Notes under the pieces: model-generated
Seen by the model: only the letters and a program-made list of their open reading frames with translations
Told to the model about the DNA's origin: nothing
The model's database searches: none
Translations under genes and position numbers: made by a program
Assembly (NCBI RefSeq): GCF_900115805.1
Contig: NZ_FOXU01000001.1
Span: 682,001 to 746,000, forward strand
DNA: 64,000 nucleotides
Direction: 5' to 3'
Source: Psychrobacillus psychrotolerans
GTDB taxonomy: Bacteria > Bacillota > Bacilli > Bacillales_A > Planococcaceae
Shown: in pieces, positions 19,584-29,794 of the stretch
Position numbering within the stretch: the first letter of the stretch is position 1
How the letters are laid out: each line of letters begins with the position of its first letter

Positions 19584-19895
19584 TTATATTGTATTGGGTT
19601 TTTCATCTTCCTCTAACATTGTCTTTACTAACTCAGCGTAATCTTCTGGAGAAATTTCAGATTTTAAAATACCGGCATCATCTGCAATAGGTATGTCTTC
19701 TATTTCTTCCTGCGGATTACTAATTATATAACTAATAATTGCCCTAGCTAAAAATGTTAGAAGGAAAAATCCAAAAGAGATAATACATGCTTCAAGAATA
19801 ATACCCATTCCCTCTATAAAAGGATATGAGAATAAAAAGTATATAGTAAAAGCAATAAGCGCTACCCAAAAATTAGAAAGAATAGTTCCTACCAT
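19584..19895 (-). CDS. Unrecognised small membrane protein between cheD and sigD
   Basis: I do not recognise this 103-residue protein. Two hydrophobic helices cover about residues 8-25 and 31-58. A soluble acidic tail follows (DIPIADDAGILKSEISPEDY and onwards, about 65-103). GGAGTGAG precedes the ATG, which shares one base with the cheD stop codon, so translation is coupled. B. subtilis lacks a gene here. Position suggests a role in motility or signal transduction (inference). It is the last gene before a terminator. Confidence 0.85.
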   Translation of the reverse strand: MVGTILSNFWVALIAFTIYFLFSYPFIEGMGIILEACIISFGFFLLTFLARAIISYIISNPQEEIEDIPIADDAGILKSEISPEDYAELVKTMLEEDEKPNTI

Positions 19896-20392
19896 TATAT
19901 ATCTCTCACTCCTTGATTCACCGTTCGAATATTTAGTAATTTGGTTATAGGATCAAATTCTATCGTTCTACCACTATTTCCCCCAGTATCTTCTGCGATT
20001 ATAGGAATAGAATACTTTTTTAAATACTCTTTTACTGCTTCAACATTACGTGGTCCGATTCGCATTGTATCTTTAGTAGAAGAAAATTGAAACATTTGAG
20101 CTCCTCCAGCAATCTTAGCTTTTAACTTAAAAGGCTGAATACCCTCTATTTTGAGTTGCTCCACCATAGCAGGAATGCCAGTATCCGCAAATTTCGCAAT
20201 ATTTACTACCTCAGTCCTACCAAGACTTGAATCTGGTAACATAACATGGACCATGCCTACTGTCATGGATCTGTCGTCATATAAAACAACCCCTACACAT
20301 GAACCAAGTCCTGAAGTACGTATTTTATCCGGAGCTTTTGCAATATTCATATCGGCAATACCGACTTTAACTATTTGACCCTGTGCGTTCAT
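19895..20392 (-). CDS. cheD: Chemoreceptor glutamine deamidase CheD
   Basis: CheD deamidates glutamines in chemoreceptors and, in Bacillus, cycles between receptors and CheC in an adaptation circuit. The 165-residue protein has the catalytic Cys32 in SGLGSCVGVVLYD and His49 in GMVHVML, and a conserved IGPRNVEAVKEYL segment (about residues 114-126). The gene starts 1 nt after cheC ends and overlaps the next gene by one base. AGGGG precedes the ATG. Confidence 0.96.
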   Translation of the reverse strand: MNAQGQIVKVGIADMNIAKAPDKIRTSGLGSCVGVVLYDDRSMTVGMVHVMLPDSSLGRTEVVNIAKFADTGIPAMVEQLKIEGIQPFKLKAKIAGGAQMFQFSSTKDTMRIGPRNVEAVKEYLKKYSIPIIAEDTGGNSGRTIEFDPITKLLNIRTVNQGVRDI

Positions 20393-20393
20393 A

Positions 20394-21023
20394 TTAGCTA
20401 ACCCCTAAAGCTTTAAAAATAGCTTCAAATGATTCTGGATCAGGTAATAAAAAGAAATGCCCTTTCACACTTTCCTCATTCGGAACATCTTCTTCATTGA
20501 TAGCAGTATCAATTACAATAACATAATCACTTACATGAGATAACTCTACCAATCCAAAACTAATAATAGCCCCTACCATATCTACGCTTAGGGCAGGCAC
20601 AGTAGGATATATTTTTAAAGAAGTAAAATCTGATAGTGCAGATAGATAAGAACCAGAAAGTATATTACCAAGCTCTTGCATGGCAGAGACACCTATTTCA
20701 GAAACTTCACCTGTTTGAAAATCGAAGCCCTCATCTTGTATCAATCTTCGGATAAATCGATTTGCTTGTTCTACAGGTAGTACAAAGAACATGCTACCTG
20801 TTACATCTCCTTCAATCCTAAGATAAATACCAGCAACAACCCTCTCCGGACCTCCCGCTAAATCCATCATGTCATCAAAGGATACCATTTCTACTTTTGG
20901 AACCTTCATATCAATCTTTTTGTTTAACAATGTCGATAATGCCGTTGCAGCATGCGCAGCACCAATATTTCCTATTTCCTTTAAGACATCTAAATGTATA
21001 GAAGTTATTTTATTATCGTACAT
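20394..21023 (-). CDS. cheC: CheY-P phosphatase CheC
   Basis: CheC dephosphorylates CheY-P and is stimulated by CheD. The 209-residue protein has two copies of the phosphatase motif, DVLKEIGNIGAAHAATALS (about residues 13-31) and MQELGNILSGSYLSALSDF (about 114-132), each with the E..N pair needed for catalysis. AGGAG lies at the end of cheW just upstream of the ATG. Confidence 0.96.
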   Translation of the reverse strand: MYDNKITSIHLDVLKEIGNIGAAHAATALSTLLNKKIDMKVPKVEMVSFDDMMDLAGGPERVVAGIYLRIEGDVTGSMFFVLPVEQANRFIRRLIQDEGFDFQTGEVSEIGVSAMQELGNILSGSYLSALSDFTSLKIYPTVPALSVDMVGAIISFGLVELSHVSDYVIVIDTAINEEDVPNEESVKGHFFLLPDPESFEAIFKALGVS

Positions 21024-21026
21024 TTA

Positions 21027-21482
21027 TTAAACTCCTGACTTTATAGGATTTAACACAAGATTTAAGTTCAGTAGTATTAAAAGGCGGCTATCGATTTTAG
21101 CTACTCCAGCTATAAAATCTGATTCCATTCCTCCTACCACTTCAGGCTGTGGTTCAATTGCATCAAGAGGTATATCTAATACATCATTAGCAGAGTCAAC
21201 AATTACACCGACATTCATATCATCCAACGTAATTATAATAATACGAGTAGATTCACCTAAACTGCTCTCACCTAATCCAAACCTATTCTTTAAGTCTATT
21301 ATAGGAGTAACTACTCCTCGTAAGTTGATAACTCCTTTTACAAAGTCTGGAGTTTTAGGCACACGTGTAATATATATAAGTTTTTCAATGCCTTGTACCT
21401 GACTAACAGGTATAACATACTCTTTATCTGCCAATTGAAAAACGACTACTTTTAAATTTTTATAATCTACGGCTTCTGTCAT
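21027..21482 (-). CDS. cheW: Chemotaxis coupling protein CheW
   Basis: CheW links chemoreceptors to the CheA kinase in signalling arrays. The 151-residue protein is a single CheW domain, with EYVIPVSQVQGIEKL (about residues 17-31), the signature RVPKTPDFVKGVINLRGVVT (about 36-55) and DLKNRFGLG. AAGGATGAG precedes the ATG. It lies between cheA and cheC. Confidence 0.97.
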   Translation of the reverse strand: MTEAVDYKNLKVVVFQLADKEYVIPVSQVQGIEKLIYITRVPKTPDFVKGVINLRGVVTPIIDLKNRFGLGESSLGESTRIIIITLDDMNVGVIVDSANDVLDIPLDAIEPQPEVVGGMESDFIAGVAKIDSRLLILLNLNLVLNPIKSGV

Positions 21483-21514
21483 AATGCTATCTCATCCTTT
21501 CTAATTGATGCTCT

Positions 21515-23572
21515 TTAACTGATTAATGCATTACAATCTACAATAAGTGCTACTTTACCATTACCTAAAATAGTTGCACCAGAGATTGCGAACACACTTG
21601 ATAAATATGCACCAAGTGATTTTAAAACGATCTCTTGTTGACCGATAAACGAATCTACTACAAGACCAGCCATTTTGTCTCCTTTACGGACAAGAACAAC
21701 CGAATGGAATTCATCATCAGTACTTTCTCTCGGAACATCAAAAACATTTTCTAAAAATACTAGTGGAACAACTTTCCCACGGAAATCGATCACTTTTTGG
21801 TTATGAGCATTTAAAATATCAGAAGAACGTATAATAGCAGTCTCAATAATAGAAGATAGCGGGATAGCGTAAATTTCTTCTCCAAGTTCTACAAGCATTA
21901 CGGAAATGATAGAAAGTGTTAACGGTAATTGAATAGAAAATAGAGAACCTTTTCCTTCCGTCGACGAAATATCTATAAAACCACCAAGAGATTCAATCGT
22001 CGTTTTTACAACGTCTAAACCAACTCCTCTACCCGAAACATCTGAAATAACATCGGCAGTAGAGAAACCGGAAGAGAGAATAAGCTCTGCAACTTGTTTA
22101 TCACTTAGTGTTTGCGCTACTTCATTCGATATAATTCCTTTTGCTATAGCTTTTTTCAACACTTTCTCACGGTTAATACCTGCACCATCATCCTCAATCT
22201 CGATAAATACATGATTTCCGCTATGGTATGCACGGAGAACAACTGTACCTTCCTCTGGTTTACCTTTAGCTAAACGAATTTCAGGACTTTCAACACCATG
22301 ATCTAGAGAATTTCTAATTAAGTGAACAAGAGGATCTCCAATTTCATCAATGACGGTACGATCTAATTCAGTTTCTGCCCCAATAACTTCTAAATTGATC
22401 TTTTTGTTTAAATCACGCGCTAATTGACGTACCATTTTCGGGAATCTATTAAATACCGTTTCTACTGGAACCATACGCATATTTAATATAATATTTTGAA
22501 GGTCACCAGTAATACGGGACATGCGTTCTACTGTTTCATCTAGTTCGCTATTGTGTAACTCTTCAGAGATTGATTGTAGACGACCACGATCAATTACTAA
22601 CTCCTCAAACAAATTCATCAATACATCTAAACGTTCTATATTTACACGAATAGTTTTACTAGACTGAACTTGATTGCTTTTAGAAGTAGGAGATTTTTCA
22701 GTAGTTTTTACTGCCACTACCTCTTGACTACCTTCTATAACTTCTGTTTTTTCCGAAAATGGAGTCTCTTCTACTTTAGCACCCTCGATATTATTGCGTT
22801 TTTTATGTTGCTCTAATGTAACTGAGTTAACTAGTACTTCTGTTACTTCAGATACCTTCATCAATTTCTTCTGCACATCTTCGGAAGGCTCATTTGTAAC
22901 TAGAGCTACATAGAAAATTTCATCAAAATCTTCTCCTTCTAACTTCTCAACGGAGGGTGAAGATTTTATAACATCTCCCATTTTCTCTAATAATTCAAAG
23001 ACCATATATACTCTTGCAGCCTTTAGTAAGCAATCTTCACGCAGCTTGACAGAAATTTCATACGTAGAGAAATCCTGTTCGACTGATTGTTCTATAACTG
23101 TCATTTCATAATCATCATAAGACAACCAATTTTCTTGAGAAATATTACTTTCTACAGTGGATTCTACTGTAGTAGCAGCAACTGGAATTTCTTCTCCTGT
23201 TTCTATTTTATGTAGCTTTTGAACAGTATCTGTTACATCTAGATTTCCTTTTCCACCAGAAGCAATATCCATTACCATCTCTTCTAATTGATCTACAGCA
23301 ATGAAAACAACGTCTAATAATTCTACTGTTACATGCAAACGGCCATTTCTAATTTCATCTAAGATGTTTTCCATTTTATGTGTTAAATTAGCGATATCCT
23401 CATACCCCATCGTTGCGGACATACCTTTTAAAGTATGTGCAGAGCGGAATACTTCATTTACAATTGCAATGTTTTCAGGATTTTTTTCTAATTCTAGTAA
23501 ATGTTCATTGCAGGCTTGTAAATGTTCCTTACTTTCTTCTATAAACATTTCAAAATATGGATTTGTATCCAT
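21515..23572 (-). CDS. cheA: Chemotaxis histidine kinase CheA
   Basis: CheA phosphorylates CheY and CheB in response to receptor signals. The 685-residue protein has an HPt domain with phospho-acceptor His46 in RSAHTLKGMSA, a CheY-binding P2-like domain (about 165-250), a dimerisation region, and a HATPase domain with VIDEIGDPLVHLIRNSLDHG (about 400-420), DDGAGI and GRGVGLDVVK. A C-terminal CheW-like domain (about 540-685) follows. AAGGGGTG precedes the ATG. Confidence 0.98.
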   Translation of the reverse strand: MDTNPYFEMFIEESKEHLQACNEHLLELEKNPENIAIVNEVFRSAHTLKGMSATMGYEDIANLTHKMENILDEIRNGRLHVTVELLDVVFIAVDQLEEMVMDIASGGKGNLDVTDTVQKLHKIETGEEIPVAATTVESTVESNISQENWLSYDDYEMTVIEQSVEQDFSTYEISVKLREDCLLKAARVYMVFELLEKMGDVIKSSPSVEKLEGEDFDEIFYVALVTNEPSEDVQKKLMKVSEVTEVLVNSVTLEQHKKRNNIEGAKVEETPFSEKTEVIEGSQEVVAVKTTEKSPTSKSNQVQSSKTIRVNIERLDVLMNLFEELVIDRGRLQSISEELHNSELDETVERMSRITGDLQNIILNMRMVPVETVFNRFPKMVRQLARDLNKKINLEVIGAETELDRTVIDEIGDPLVHLIRNSLDHGVESPEIRLAKGKPEEGTVVLRAYHSGNHVFIEIEDDGAGINREKVLKKAIAKGIISNEVAQTLSDKQVAELILSSGFSTADVISDVSGRGVGLDVVKTTIESLGGFIDISSTEGKGSLFSIQLPLTLSIISVMLVELGEEIYAIPLSSIIETAIIRSSDILNAHNQKVIDFRGKVVPLVFLENVFDVPRESTDDEFHSVVLVRKGDKMAGLVVDSFIGQQEIVLKSLGAYLSSVFAISGATILGNGKVALIVDCNALIS

Positions 23573-23585
23573 TGATTAACACCCC

Positions 23586-24686
23586 TTAAGGTAGATATTG
23601 TATGATAGTTTTTGCTATTTGATCTAAATCTACTACTTCATTTACTAAATTAGTTTCTACTGCAGCTTTTGGCATTCCATATACAATACATGTACTCGCC
23701 GATTCCGTTATAGCCACAACGTTTCCACTATTTTTTAACTGTTTTAGACCGAGAGATCCATCAGATCCCATTCCTGTCATAATAACGGCAATCTTGTCGA
23801 AATCATTGAACTGACTATTATCTTCAAAAAGTACATCTACCGCTGGTCTATGTCCTGCTCGAGGCGGTTCTTTGTCATCAAGAACGATGTAATAGGCCGA
23901 AACTCTTTTCTGTATACGCATATGAAAGCCACCAGGTGCTATATACGCGTGTCCATCTTGTAGTAAATCCCCATCTTCTGCTTCTTTTACCTCAATTTCA
24001 GATAATTGATTGAGCCTTTGTGCCAAAGACTTTGTAAATCCAGCCGGCATATGTTGAACGACTAATACAGGAGCTTTCATATTCTTTGGGAGTTTTGTAA
24101 TTACTTCCTGAAGAGCTCGAGGTCCCCCTGTTGAAGTACCAATTAAGACCATTTTCTTTTTGGCCTTGTCCCATTTAACAGTATTAGTATTCTCAGGTAT
24201 ATTCCTCAATTCGATACTTTTTGATATTCCATAACTTATAGGTAATGATGAGCGTTTCTGCATTTTGTTAATGGATACTTGTGCAGCATGTTCCACTTTT
24301 TCTACTAATTCCATTTTGACCTTATGTAAATCTAAGGAAATAGTACCACTTGGTTTTGCGATAAAATCTACCGCGCCATAATCCATCGCTTGCATCGTGC
24401 TTTCCGCTCCACTTTTCGTCGTACTGGAAAGCATTACAACAGGAACTGGTGTTTCTAACATTATTTGGCGGAGCGCCTCCAAACCATTCATCACAGGCAT
24501 TTCAACGTCCATAGTGAGAACATCTGGTTGTAGAGTTTTAATTTTTTCGATTGCGTCTTTTCCATTTCTTGCGATCCCAACTACCTCTATCGATTTACTA
24601 TCCACAAAGAAATCACTAATTAGTTTTCGCATAAATGCAGAGTCATCTACAACTAATAACTTCTTTTTTGACTTATTGTCCATCAT
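23586..24686 (-). CDS. cheB: Protein-glutamate methylesterase CheB
   Basis: CheB demethylates and deamidates chemoreceptors when phosphorylated. The 366-residue protein has an N-terminal receiver domain with phospho-acceptor Asp60 in TMDVEMPVMNG. The C-terminal esterase has LIGTSTGGPRALQEV (catalytic Ser), VVQHMPAGFTKSLAQRL (His) and VIMTGMGSDGSLGL (Asp). Two adjacent ATG codons follow AGGAAGG; either could be used. Confidence 0.97.
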   Translation of the reverse strand: MMDNKSKKKLLVVDDSAFMRKLISDFFVDSKSIEVVGIARNGKDAIEKIKTLQPDVLTMDVEMPVMNGLEALRQIMLETPVPVVMLSSTTKSGAESTMQAMDYGAVDFIAKPSGTISLDLHKVKMELVEKVEHAAQVSINKMQKRSSLPISYGISKSIELRNIPENTNTVKWDKAKKKMVLIGTSTGGPRALQEVITKLPKNMKAPVLVVQHMPAGFTKSLAQRLNQLSEIEVKEAEDGDLLQDGHAYIAPGGFHMRIQKRVSAYYIVLDDKEPPRAGHRPAVDVLFEDNSQFNDFDKIAVIMTGMGSDGSLGLKQLKNSGNVVAITESASTCIVYGMPKAAVETNLVNEVVDLDQIAKTIIQYLP

Positions 24687-24687
24687 C

Positions 24688-25554
24688 TCACGTCCTTCCT
24701 GAAAAAAGACTTTTTAATCGAGATATGAAATTAGTTTGCTTAGGTGTAGCTTCTAATGCATCTTCCAAGTCGGTAAATGTATAGACTATCTTTTTTAACT
24801 TTTTCGTTATTTCAGCTTGTGGATATAAGATAGAAAATGGGGTTTGTTCCCTTACTGCCTTTCGAACAACTGTATCTTCGGGCAATACACCTAATATTGT
24901 AATTTCTTTGGAGAGAAACTTGGACATAGCTAGTTTTAATCTCCCCGTTGTTTCAGCCCCTTCTTCATCGCTAAAGGCTCTATTGCAAATAAGATAGAAA
25001 TTTTTTTCAGAATCTTTATAATAAATGTATTTCATCATAGAATATGCATCCGTAATAGAGGTAGGCTCCGCTGTCGTAATGACGATAATATCGTCCACAG
25101 ACATTAACAAATCTAATGTCTGACTAGTTGCACCGGCCCCCATATCAAAAACTATGTAGTCAAAGGTTTTCTGTAAATATTCGAAAGCTTCTATTAAGCG
25201 ATTGAACATTTCATCTGTCCACTCCATCACACCACTTAACCCAGAACCTCCAGATATATATTGCAAGCCATTTGGACCTTCAAACAACACAGATTCTATG
25301 GGCTGTTCTCCAACTAAATAATCTTTCAAGTTATATTGAACCGATTTTCCTAGTAAAATATGAATATTGCCCATTCCAATATCCATATCAATTAGCACCA
25401 CTTTTTTGCCATGCCCACTTAAAGTTGTGCTGAAATTTATAGAAAAGTTACTTTTTCCAACTCCACCTTTACCGCTAACTACCGCTAAGGAGCGCCCAAG
25501 CCTGTTTTGATTACGTAGCATTTTCATTCTAAGTTCTTCAGCTTGATCTCTCAT
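24688..25554 (-). CDS. flhG: MinD-like ATPase FlhG (YlxH)
   Basis: FlhG is a ParA/MinD-type ATPase that works with FlhF to control flagellar number and placement and interacts with FliM/FliY. The 288-residue protein has a deviant Walker A VSGKGGVGKSNFS (about residues 25-37), DMDIGMGN (about 56-63), DYIVFDMGAGAT, and a C-terminal amphipathic stretch. It starts inside the end of flhF (17-nt overlap) and ends 2 bp before cheB. Confidence 0.95.
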   Translation of the reverse strand: MRDQAEELRMKMLRNQNRLGRSLAVVSGKGGVGKSNFSINFSTTLSGHGKKVVLIDMDIGMGNIHILLGKSVQYNLKDYLVGEQPIESVLFEGPNGLQYISGGSGLSGVMEWTDEMFNRLIEAFEYLQKTFDYIVFDMGAGATSQTLDLLMSVDDIIVITTAEPTSITDAYSMMKYIYYKDSEKNFYLICNRAFSDEEGAETTGRLKLAMSKFLSKEITILGVLPEDTVVRKAVREQTPFSILYPQAEITKKLKKIVYTFTDLEDALEATPKQTNFISRLKSLFSGRT

Positions 25555-26653
25555 AGCGAATCCCCTTTAAAAACAATTTGAGTAATTCTTCAAGACTAGC
25601 TTCCATAATATCTTCCGGGACTTCTTGACCATCCGTATAGTAAGCAAGTCCTTTATTATATTTAACCATTAAATTGATAATTGAGCCAATAGTATTTGTT
25701 TCATCTATCTTCGTAAAGATAAATTTATCAATAGGAAATTCACTAAATTGTTCTATTATCACTTCCATGTCTTTTTGTTTAGATGTAGACGAGAGTACTA
25801 GGAAGGTTTCCGTATCCACTTCAAATTCGATTAGCTTTTGCAAATCTCTTACAAATTTAGTTTCTTTAAAGTTCCTACCTGCCGTATCGATAAAAACGAT
25901 ATCTAAATGTTCGAACTTTACCATTGCTTCTTGTAAATCTTTTTCGTTATATACAATTTCTAATGGAGATTGTAATAATCCAGCATAGGTTTTTAGTTGT
26001 TCAATAGCTGCAATACGATATGTATCGGTCGTAATAAAGCCAACCTTTTTCTTTTTTTCTAAAATTGCACGTGCAGCTATTTTAGCAATCGTAGTAGTTT
26101 TGCCTACACCAGTTGGTCCAAGTACATTTATATATTTTTTAGTATAAGAAATTCCACCAAACGGAAGATGCTCCATTTGAGTTTGGAGAGAATTTTTGGT
26201 TAGACTAAGTTGATCTTCTATTTCAAAAGCATCAGTATTCTTTTTATGATGCACAAAAAGCTCATCACAAACAGATGTGATCAGCTCCTCTGACAATTCT
26301 TGCTCTTCTAAAAAGTCCATAAGAGTTTTCATCTCAGCTGGGTATGAACTTAACATTTCCGGAATTTTAATATTCTTAACCATTTGTTTTAAGTCTGCTA
26401 ATTCTTTTTGGATCTCTAAAGAAACATTTTGTTGTTCTTGAGACACCATAGTTGGCATCTCAAATGTATTATTCGGTTGTTCGATTGTATCCATTCCAGC
26501 TAACACTTCAATAGATTTTTTCTTAAACAAACCTAAAAACCCTTTAGAAAAGACTACTTTAGAACTTAGTATAACCGCTTCATCACCAAGTTCTTTACGA
26601 ATTAATTTCATTGCTTCGGGCATAGTACTAGCCGTATATTTTTTCATCTTCAA
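25538..26653 (-). CDS. flhF: SRP-type GTPase FlhF
   Basis: FlhF is the third SRP GTPase and helps position flagella. The 371-residue protein has a basic N-terminal B domain and an NG core with [20 protein letters not shown] (about residues 179-198), VFIDTAGRNF and FTKIDETN. I keep the TTG start (MKMKKYTASTM) because it aligns with the B. subtilis N-terminus and GGTGGTGA lies 8 nt upstream; an ATG two codons on is the alternative. It overlaps the flhA stop by 4 nt. Confidence 0.96.
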   Translation of the reverse strand: MKMKKYTASTMPEAMKLIRKELGDEAVILSSKVVFSKGFLGLFKKKSIEVLAGMDTIEQPNNTFEMPTMVSQEQQNVSLEIQKELADLKQMVKNIKIPEMLSSYPAEMKTLMDFLEEQELSEELITSVCDELFVHHKKNTDAFEIEDQLSLTKNSLQTQMEHLPFGGISYTKKYINVLGPTGVGKTTTIAKIAARAILEKKKKVGFITTDTYRIAAIEQLKTYAGLLQSPLEIVYNEKDLQEAMVKFEHLDIVFIDTAGRNFKETKFVRDLQKLIEFEVDTETFLVLSSTSKQKDMEVIIEQFSEFPIDKFIFTKIDETNTIGSIINLMVKYNKGLAYYTDGQEVPEDIMEASLEELLKLFLKGIRYERSS

Positions 26654-28683
26654 TCTACATTCACCACCCCGACACTTTGTACCTCAATGGAGGATTCCAA
26701 TTCATTATAGGAGAGAATTGGGACTTGAGGGAAATATCTTTCCGTCATTTGTCTAACATACATTCTTACTGCAGGAGAACAAAGAATAATTGGAGACTGT
26801 TCCATCATGGAAGCTCGCTCTATCTCTTTTGCCATAGACTCCAATATAGCTTGTGAATCATTAGGATCAATGGATAAATAGTTCCCATGTTCTGTTTGTT
26901 GAATACTGTCGGCAATAAGTTTTTCTACTTTTCCGGAGACTGTTAATACTTTTAGTACATTGTTATTTCCGGCATATTGAGTTGTAATCTGCTTCGCTAG
27001 AGATTGTCTTGCGTATTCTGTTAATACATCGGCATCCGACGTCATTTTTGAATAGTCAGCAAGTGTCTCAAAAATGATTGGCAAGTTTCGTATAGATACA
27101 TGCTCTCTTAGTAAATTGCTCAATATTTTTTGAATTTCCCCTACAGTTAATGGAGTAGGTGTTAACTCGTCTACTAAGATTGGATATGTCTCTCTAATAT
27201 GGTCTATTAATTGTTTTGTTTCTTGACGACCTAATAATTCATGTGCATTATTACGGATAATTTCTGTCATATGCGTCGAAACAACACTTGGAGGATCGAC
27301 AACGGTATAACCTAGTATCTCCGCTTCCTCTTTGACAGATTCCGTTATCCATTTAGCAGGTAATCCAAAGGAAGGTTCTACAGTATCTATTCCTTCAATC
27401 GAATCATCATCACCAGGACTCATCGCTAAATAATGATCTAAAAGAAGTTCGCCTCTAGCCAGTTCATTACCTTTTATTTTTATCCGATATTCGTTTGGTT
27501 GAAGTTGAATATTATCTCGTATTCTCACTACTGGAATAACTACACCTAATTCAAGTGCTAGTTGTCTACGAATCATTACAACACGATCAAGTAAATCTCC
27601 GCCTTGGGCAGCATCCACTAATGGAATCAAACCATAACCAAACTCGAATTCTATTGGATCTACATTTAGTAGATTAATGACATTTTCAGGACTCTTCATA
27701 TTATCCGTTGTAACTTCCTCTTCAAATTCTTCCAACTCTTCAGGACCCTCTTGACTAGCCTTACTTATCATATAAGCTCCTACGGCAAGTGCAATAGCAA
27801 TAGGTAAAGTTAAGACTAAACCAATCGGGGTTACAATACCTAAAAGCGTTATTGTCACGGCTGCAACGTAAAGAAGTTTTGGCTGATTGAACAATTGTCC
27901 TGTTATATCTCCACCCAGATTACCTTTAGATGCAGCTCTTGTTACAACAATCCCTGTAGCTGTGGATATTAATAATGCTGGTATTTGAGAAACAAGACCG
28001 TCCCCAACTGTAAGAGTAGAAAACAGAACTGCGGCTTCCCCAAAAGGAAGTCCAAATTGAACAACACCAATAATAATTCCGAATAACAAGTTTATTATAA
28101 CGATAATAATACCCGCAATGGCATCCCCTTTTACGAACTTGGTTGCCCCGTCCATAGCTCCGTAGAAGTCCGCTTCGCCACTAACCTTTTCACGTCTTTC
28201 ACGAGCTTCTTTCTCAGAAATCATCCCTGCATTTAAATCCGCATCAATACTCATTTGTTTACCAGGCATAGCATCGAGTGTAAAACGTGCAGCAACCTCA
28301 GAAACACGTTCTGCACCTTTTGTAATTACGATAAAGTTGATAATAACCAAAATAGCAAATACGACTAAACCAACGAGCATATTCCCACCTGTAACAAAGG
28401 TACCAAAGGTTTCAACTACTTTACCTGCATCACCTTCTGCTAAAATTGCTCTTGTTGTAGAAATATTTAATGCAAGCCTAAATAAAGTAACAAGTAGAAC
28501 GATAGTTGGAAATACAGAGAACTCTAAAGCTTCTTTCATATTCATAGCAGTCATTAATATTAATAACGCTATTGTAATATTTATAATAATAAGAAAACTT
28601 ATTAACCAATGAGGAAGAGGTATTACGAGCATCGCCACTATAGATATTACAGCTGCCAATACGGTTATATCACGGACTTGCAT
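26650..28683 (-). CDS. flhA: Flagellar export gate protein FlhA
   Basis: FlhA forms the nonameric gate and cytoplasmic ring of the flagellar type III secretion system. The 677-residue protein has about eight membrane helices (1-310) with the family signature around ARFTLDAMPGKQMSIDADLN (about residues 145-164). A large cytoplasmic domain (about 330-677) follows. GAGGTGG precedes the ATG. It follows flhB. Confidence 0.98.
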   Translation of the reverse strand: MQVRDITVLAAVISIVAMLVIPLPHWLISFLIIINITIALLILMTAMNMKEALEFSVFPTIVLLVTLFRLALNISTTRAILAEGDAGKVVETFGTFVTGGNMLVGLVVFAILVIINFIVITKGAERVSEVAARFTLDAMPGKQMSIDADLNAGMISEKEARERREKVSGEADFYGAMDGATKFVKGDAIAGIIIVIINLLFGIIIGVVQFGLPFGEAAVLFSTLTVGDGLVSQIPALLISTATGIVVTRAASKGNLGGDITGQLFNQPKLLYVAAVTITLLGIVTPIGLVLTLPIAIALAVGAYMISKASQEGPEELEEFEEEVTTDNMKSPENVINLLNVDPIEFEFGYGLIPLVDAAQGGDLLDRVVMIRRQLALELGVVIPVVRIRDNIQLQPNEYRIKIKGNELARGELLLDHYLAMSPGDDDSIEGIDTVEPSFGLPAKWITESVKEEAEILGYTVVDPPSVVSTHMTEIIRNNAHELLGRQETKQLIDHIRETYPILVDELTPTPLTVGEIQKILSNLLREHVSIRNLPIIFETLADYSKMTSDADVLTEYARQSLAKQITTQYAGNNNVLKVLTVSGKVEKLIADSIQQTEHGNYLSIDPNDSQAILESMAKEIERASMMEQSPIILCSPAVRMYVRQMTERYFPQVPILSYNELESSIEVQSVGVVNVD

Positions 28684-28707
28684 TTACTTCCACCTCTAAC
28701 TTTGCCA

Positions 28708-29793
28708 TTAAATTTTTTGTTTAATACGATACACATAAGCTAATACTTCAGCAACTGCTTTGAAAAACTCATCTGGAATACGTTGACCTACTTCTACTTG
28801 GTCATACATTGAACGAGCTAGTGGTCTATTTTCTACCATGACCACGTTATTTTCCTTAGCAATTAGTTTTATCTTTTGTGCAACGAAATCGGCACCTTTT
28901 GCAACTACTGTTGGAGCTTCCATTGATTCATCATCATATTTTAGAGCAATAGCAAAATGTGTTGGATTTGTAATAACAACATCTGCTGTAGGGATTTCTT
29001 GCATCATCCGACGCATTGCCATTTCCCTTTGTCTTTGCCGTATACGTGACTTTATAATTGGATCCCCGTCCGAGTTTTTATGTTCATCTTTAATGTCCTG
29101 CTTAGACATCTTCAGATTTTTTTCATAGTCAAATTTTTGATAAAAGAAATCTAAAATGGATATGAACAACAATACACAGGATGCAGCTATACCCATAGTT
29201 CCGGTTAACCATCCAACAGTGGAGAGTGTATCCCAACCTGTTTTGAATGATAGAGATAAAACCTGTTCCAAATTCATCCACAATATTAAAGTAGTTACAG
29301 AACCAATAAATGATATTTTTAAGATAGATTTTAATAGCTCTATAATTGCTTTAATCGAAAAGATCCTTTTGAGACCTTTTATAGGATCAATCTTTTTCAG
29401 ATCAAATTTCAATGGTTCTGTCGTAAATAGCAGTCCAAACTGAAAGAAATTTGCCGCTATAGCCGCTACTACAGCTACTAACATGATTGGTAGCAGAACC
29501 ATAGCCATTTCAATTAACATATCCTTATAAATAATGATTGCAGTATCAATGGTCAGGGTTTCTATCAACATATAATGAGTAAATGCAACACTAAAAAATG
29601 TAAATATCTCTGTTCTTAAAAAACCAGCAAAGAAAAATAGAAAAACAAAAACAGAGAGTAACACAATAGCACTTGTTACATCTGGACTCTTTAAGACTTG
29701 CCCTTTTTTACGAGAATCTTCTCTCTTTTTAGGAGTCGCTTTTTCTGTTTTTTCTCCCGCAAAAAACTGCAGATCTAAGCGTAGAGCAATCAT
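28708..29793 (-). CDS. flhB: Flagellar export switch protein FlhB
   Basis: FlhB controls the switch from rod/hook to filament export through autocleavage. The 361-residue protein starts MIALRLDLQFFAGEKTEKAT, followed by four membrane helices and a cytoplasmic domain with the self-cleaving NPTH (VVITNPTHFAIAL, about residue 274). I chose the ATG two bases past the fliR stop, with AGGTGG 8 nt upstream, rather than GTG codons four residues earlier. Confidence 0.97.
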   Translation of the reverse strand: MIALRLDLQFFAGEKTEKATPKKREDSRKKGQVLKSPDVTSAIVLLSVFVFLFFFAGFLRTEIFTFFSVAFTHYMLIETLTIDTAIIIYKDMLIEMAMVLLPIMLVAVVAAIAANFFQFGLLFTTEPLKFDLKKIDPIKGLKRIFSIKAIIELLKSILKISFIGSVTTLILWMNLEQVLSLSFKTGWDTLSTVGWLTGTMGIAASCVLLFISILDFFYQKFDYEKNLKMSKQDIKDEHKNSDGDPIIKSRIRQRQREMAMRRMMQEIPTADVVITNPTHFAIALKYDDESMEAPTVVAKGADFVAQKIKLIAKENNVVMVENRPLARSMYDQVEVGQRIPDEFFKAVAEVLAYVYRIKQKI

Positions 29794-29794
29794 A

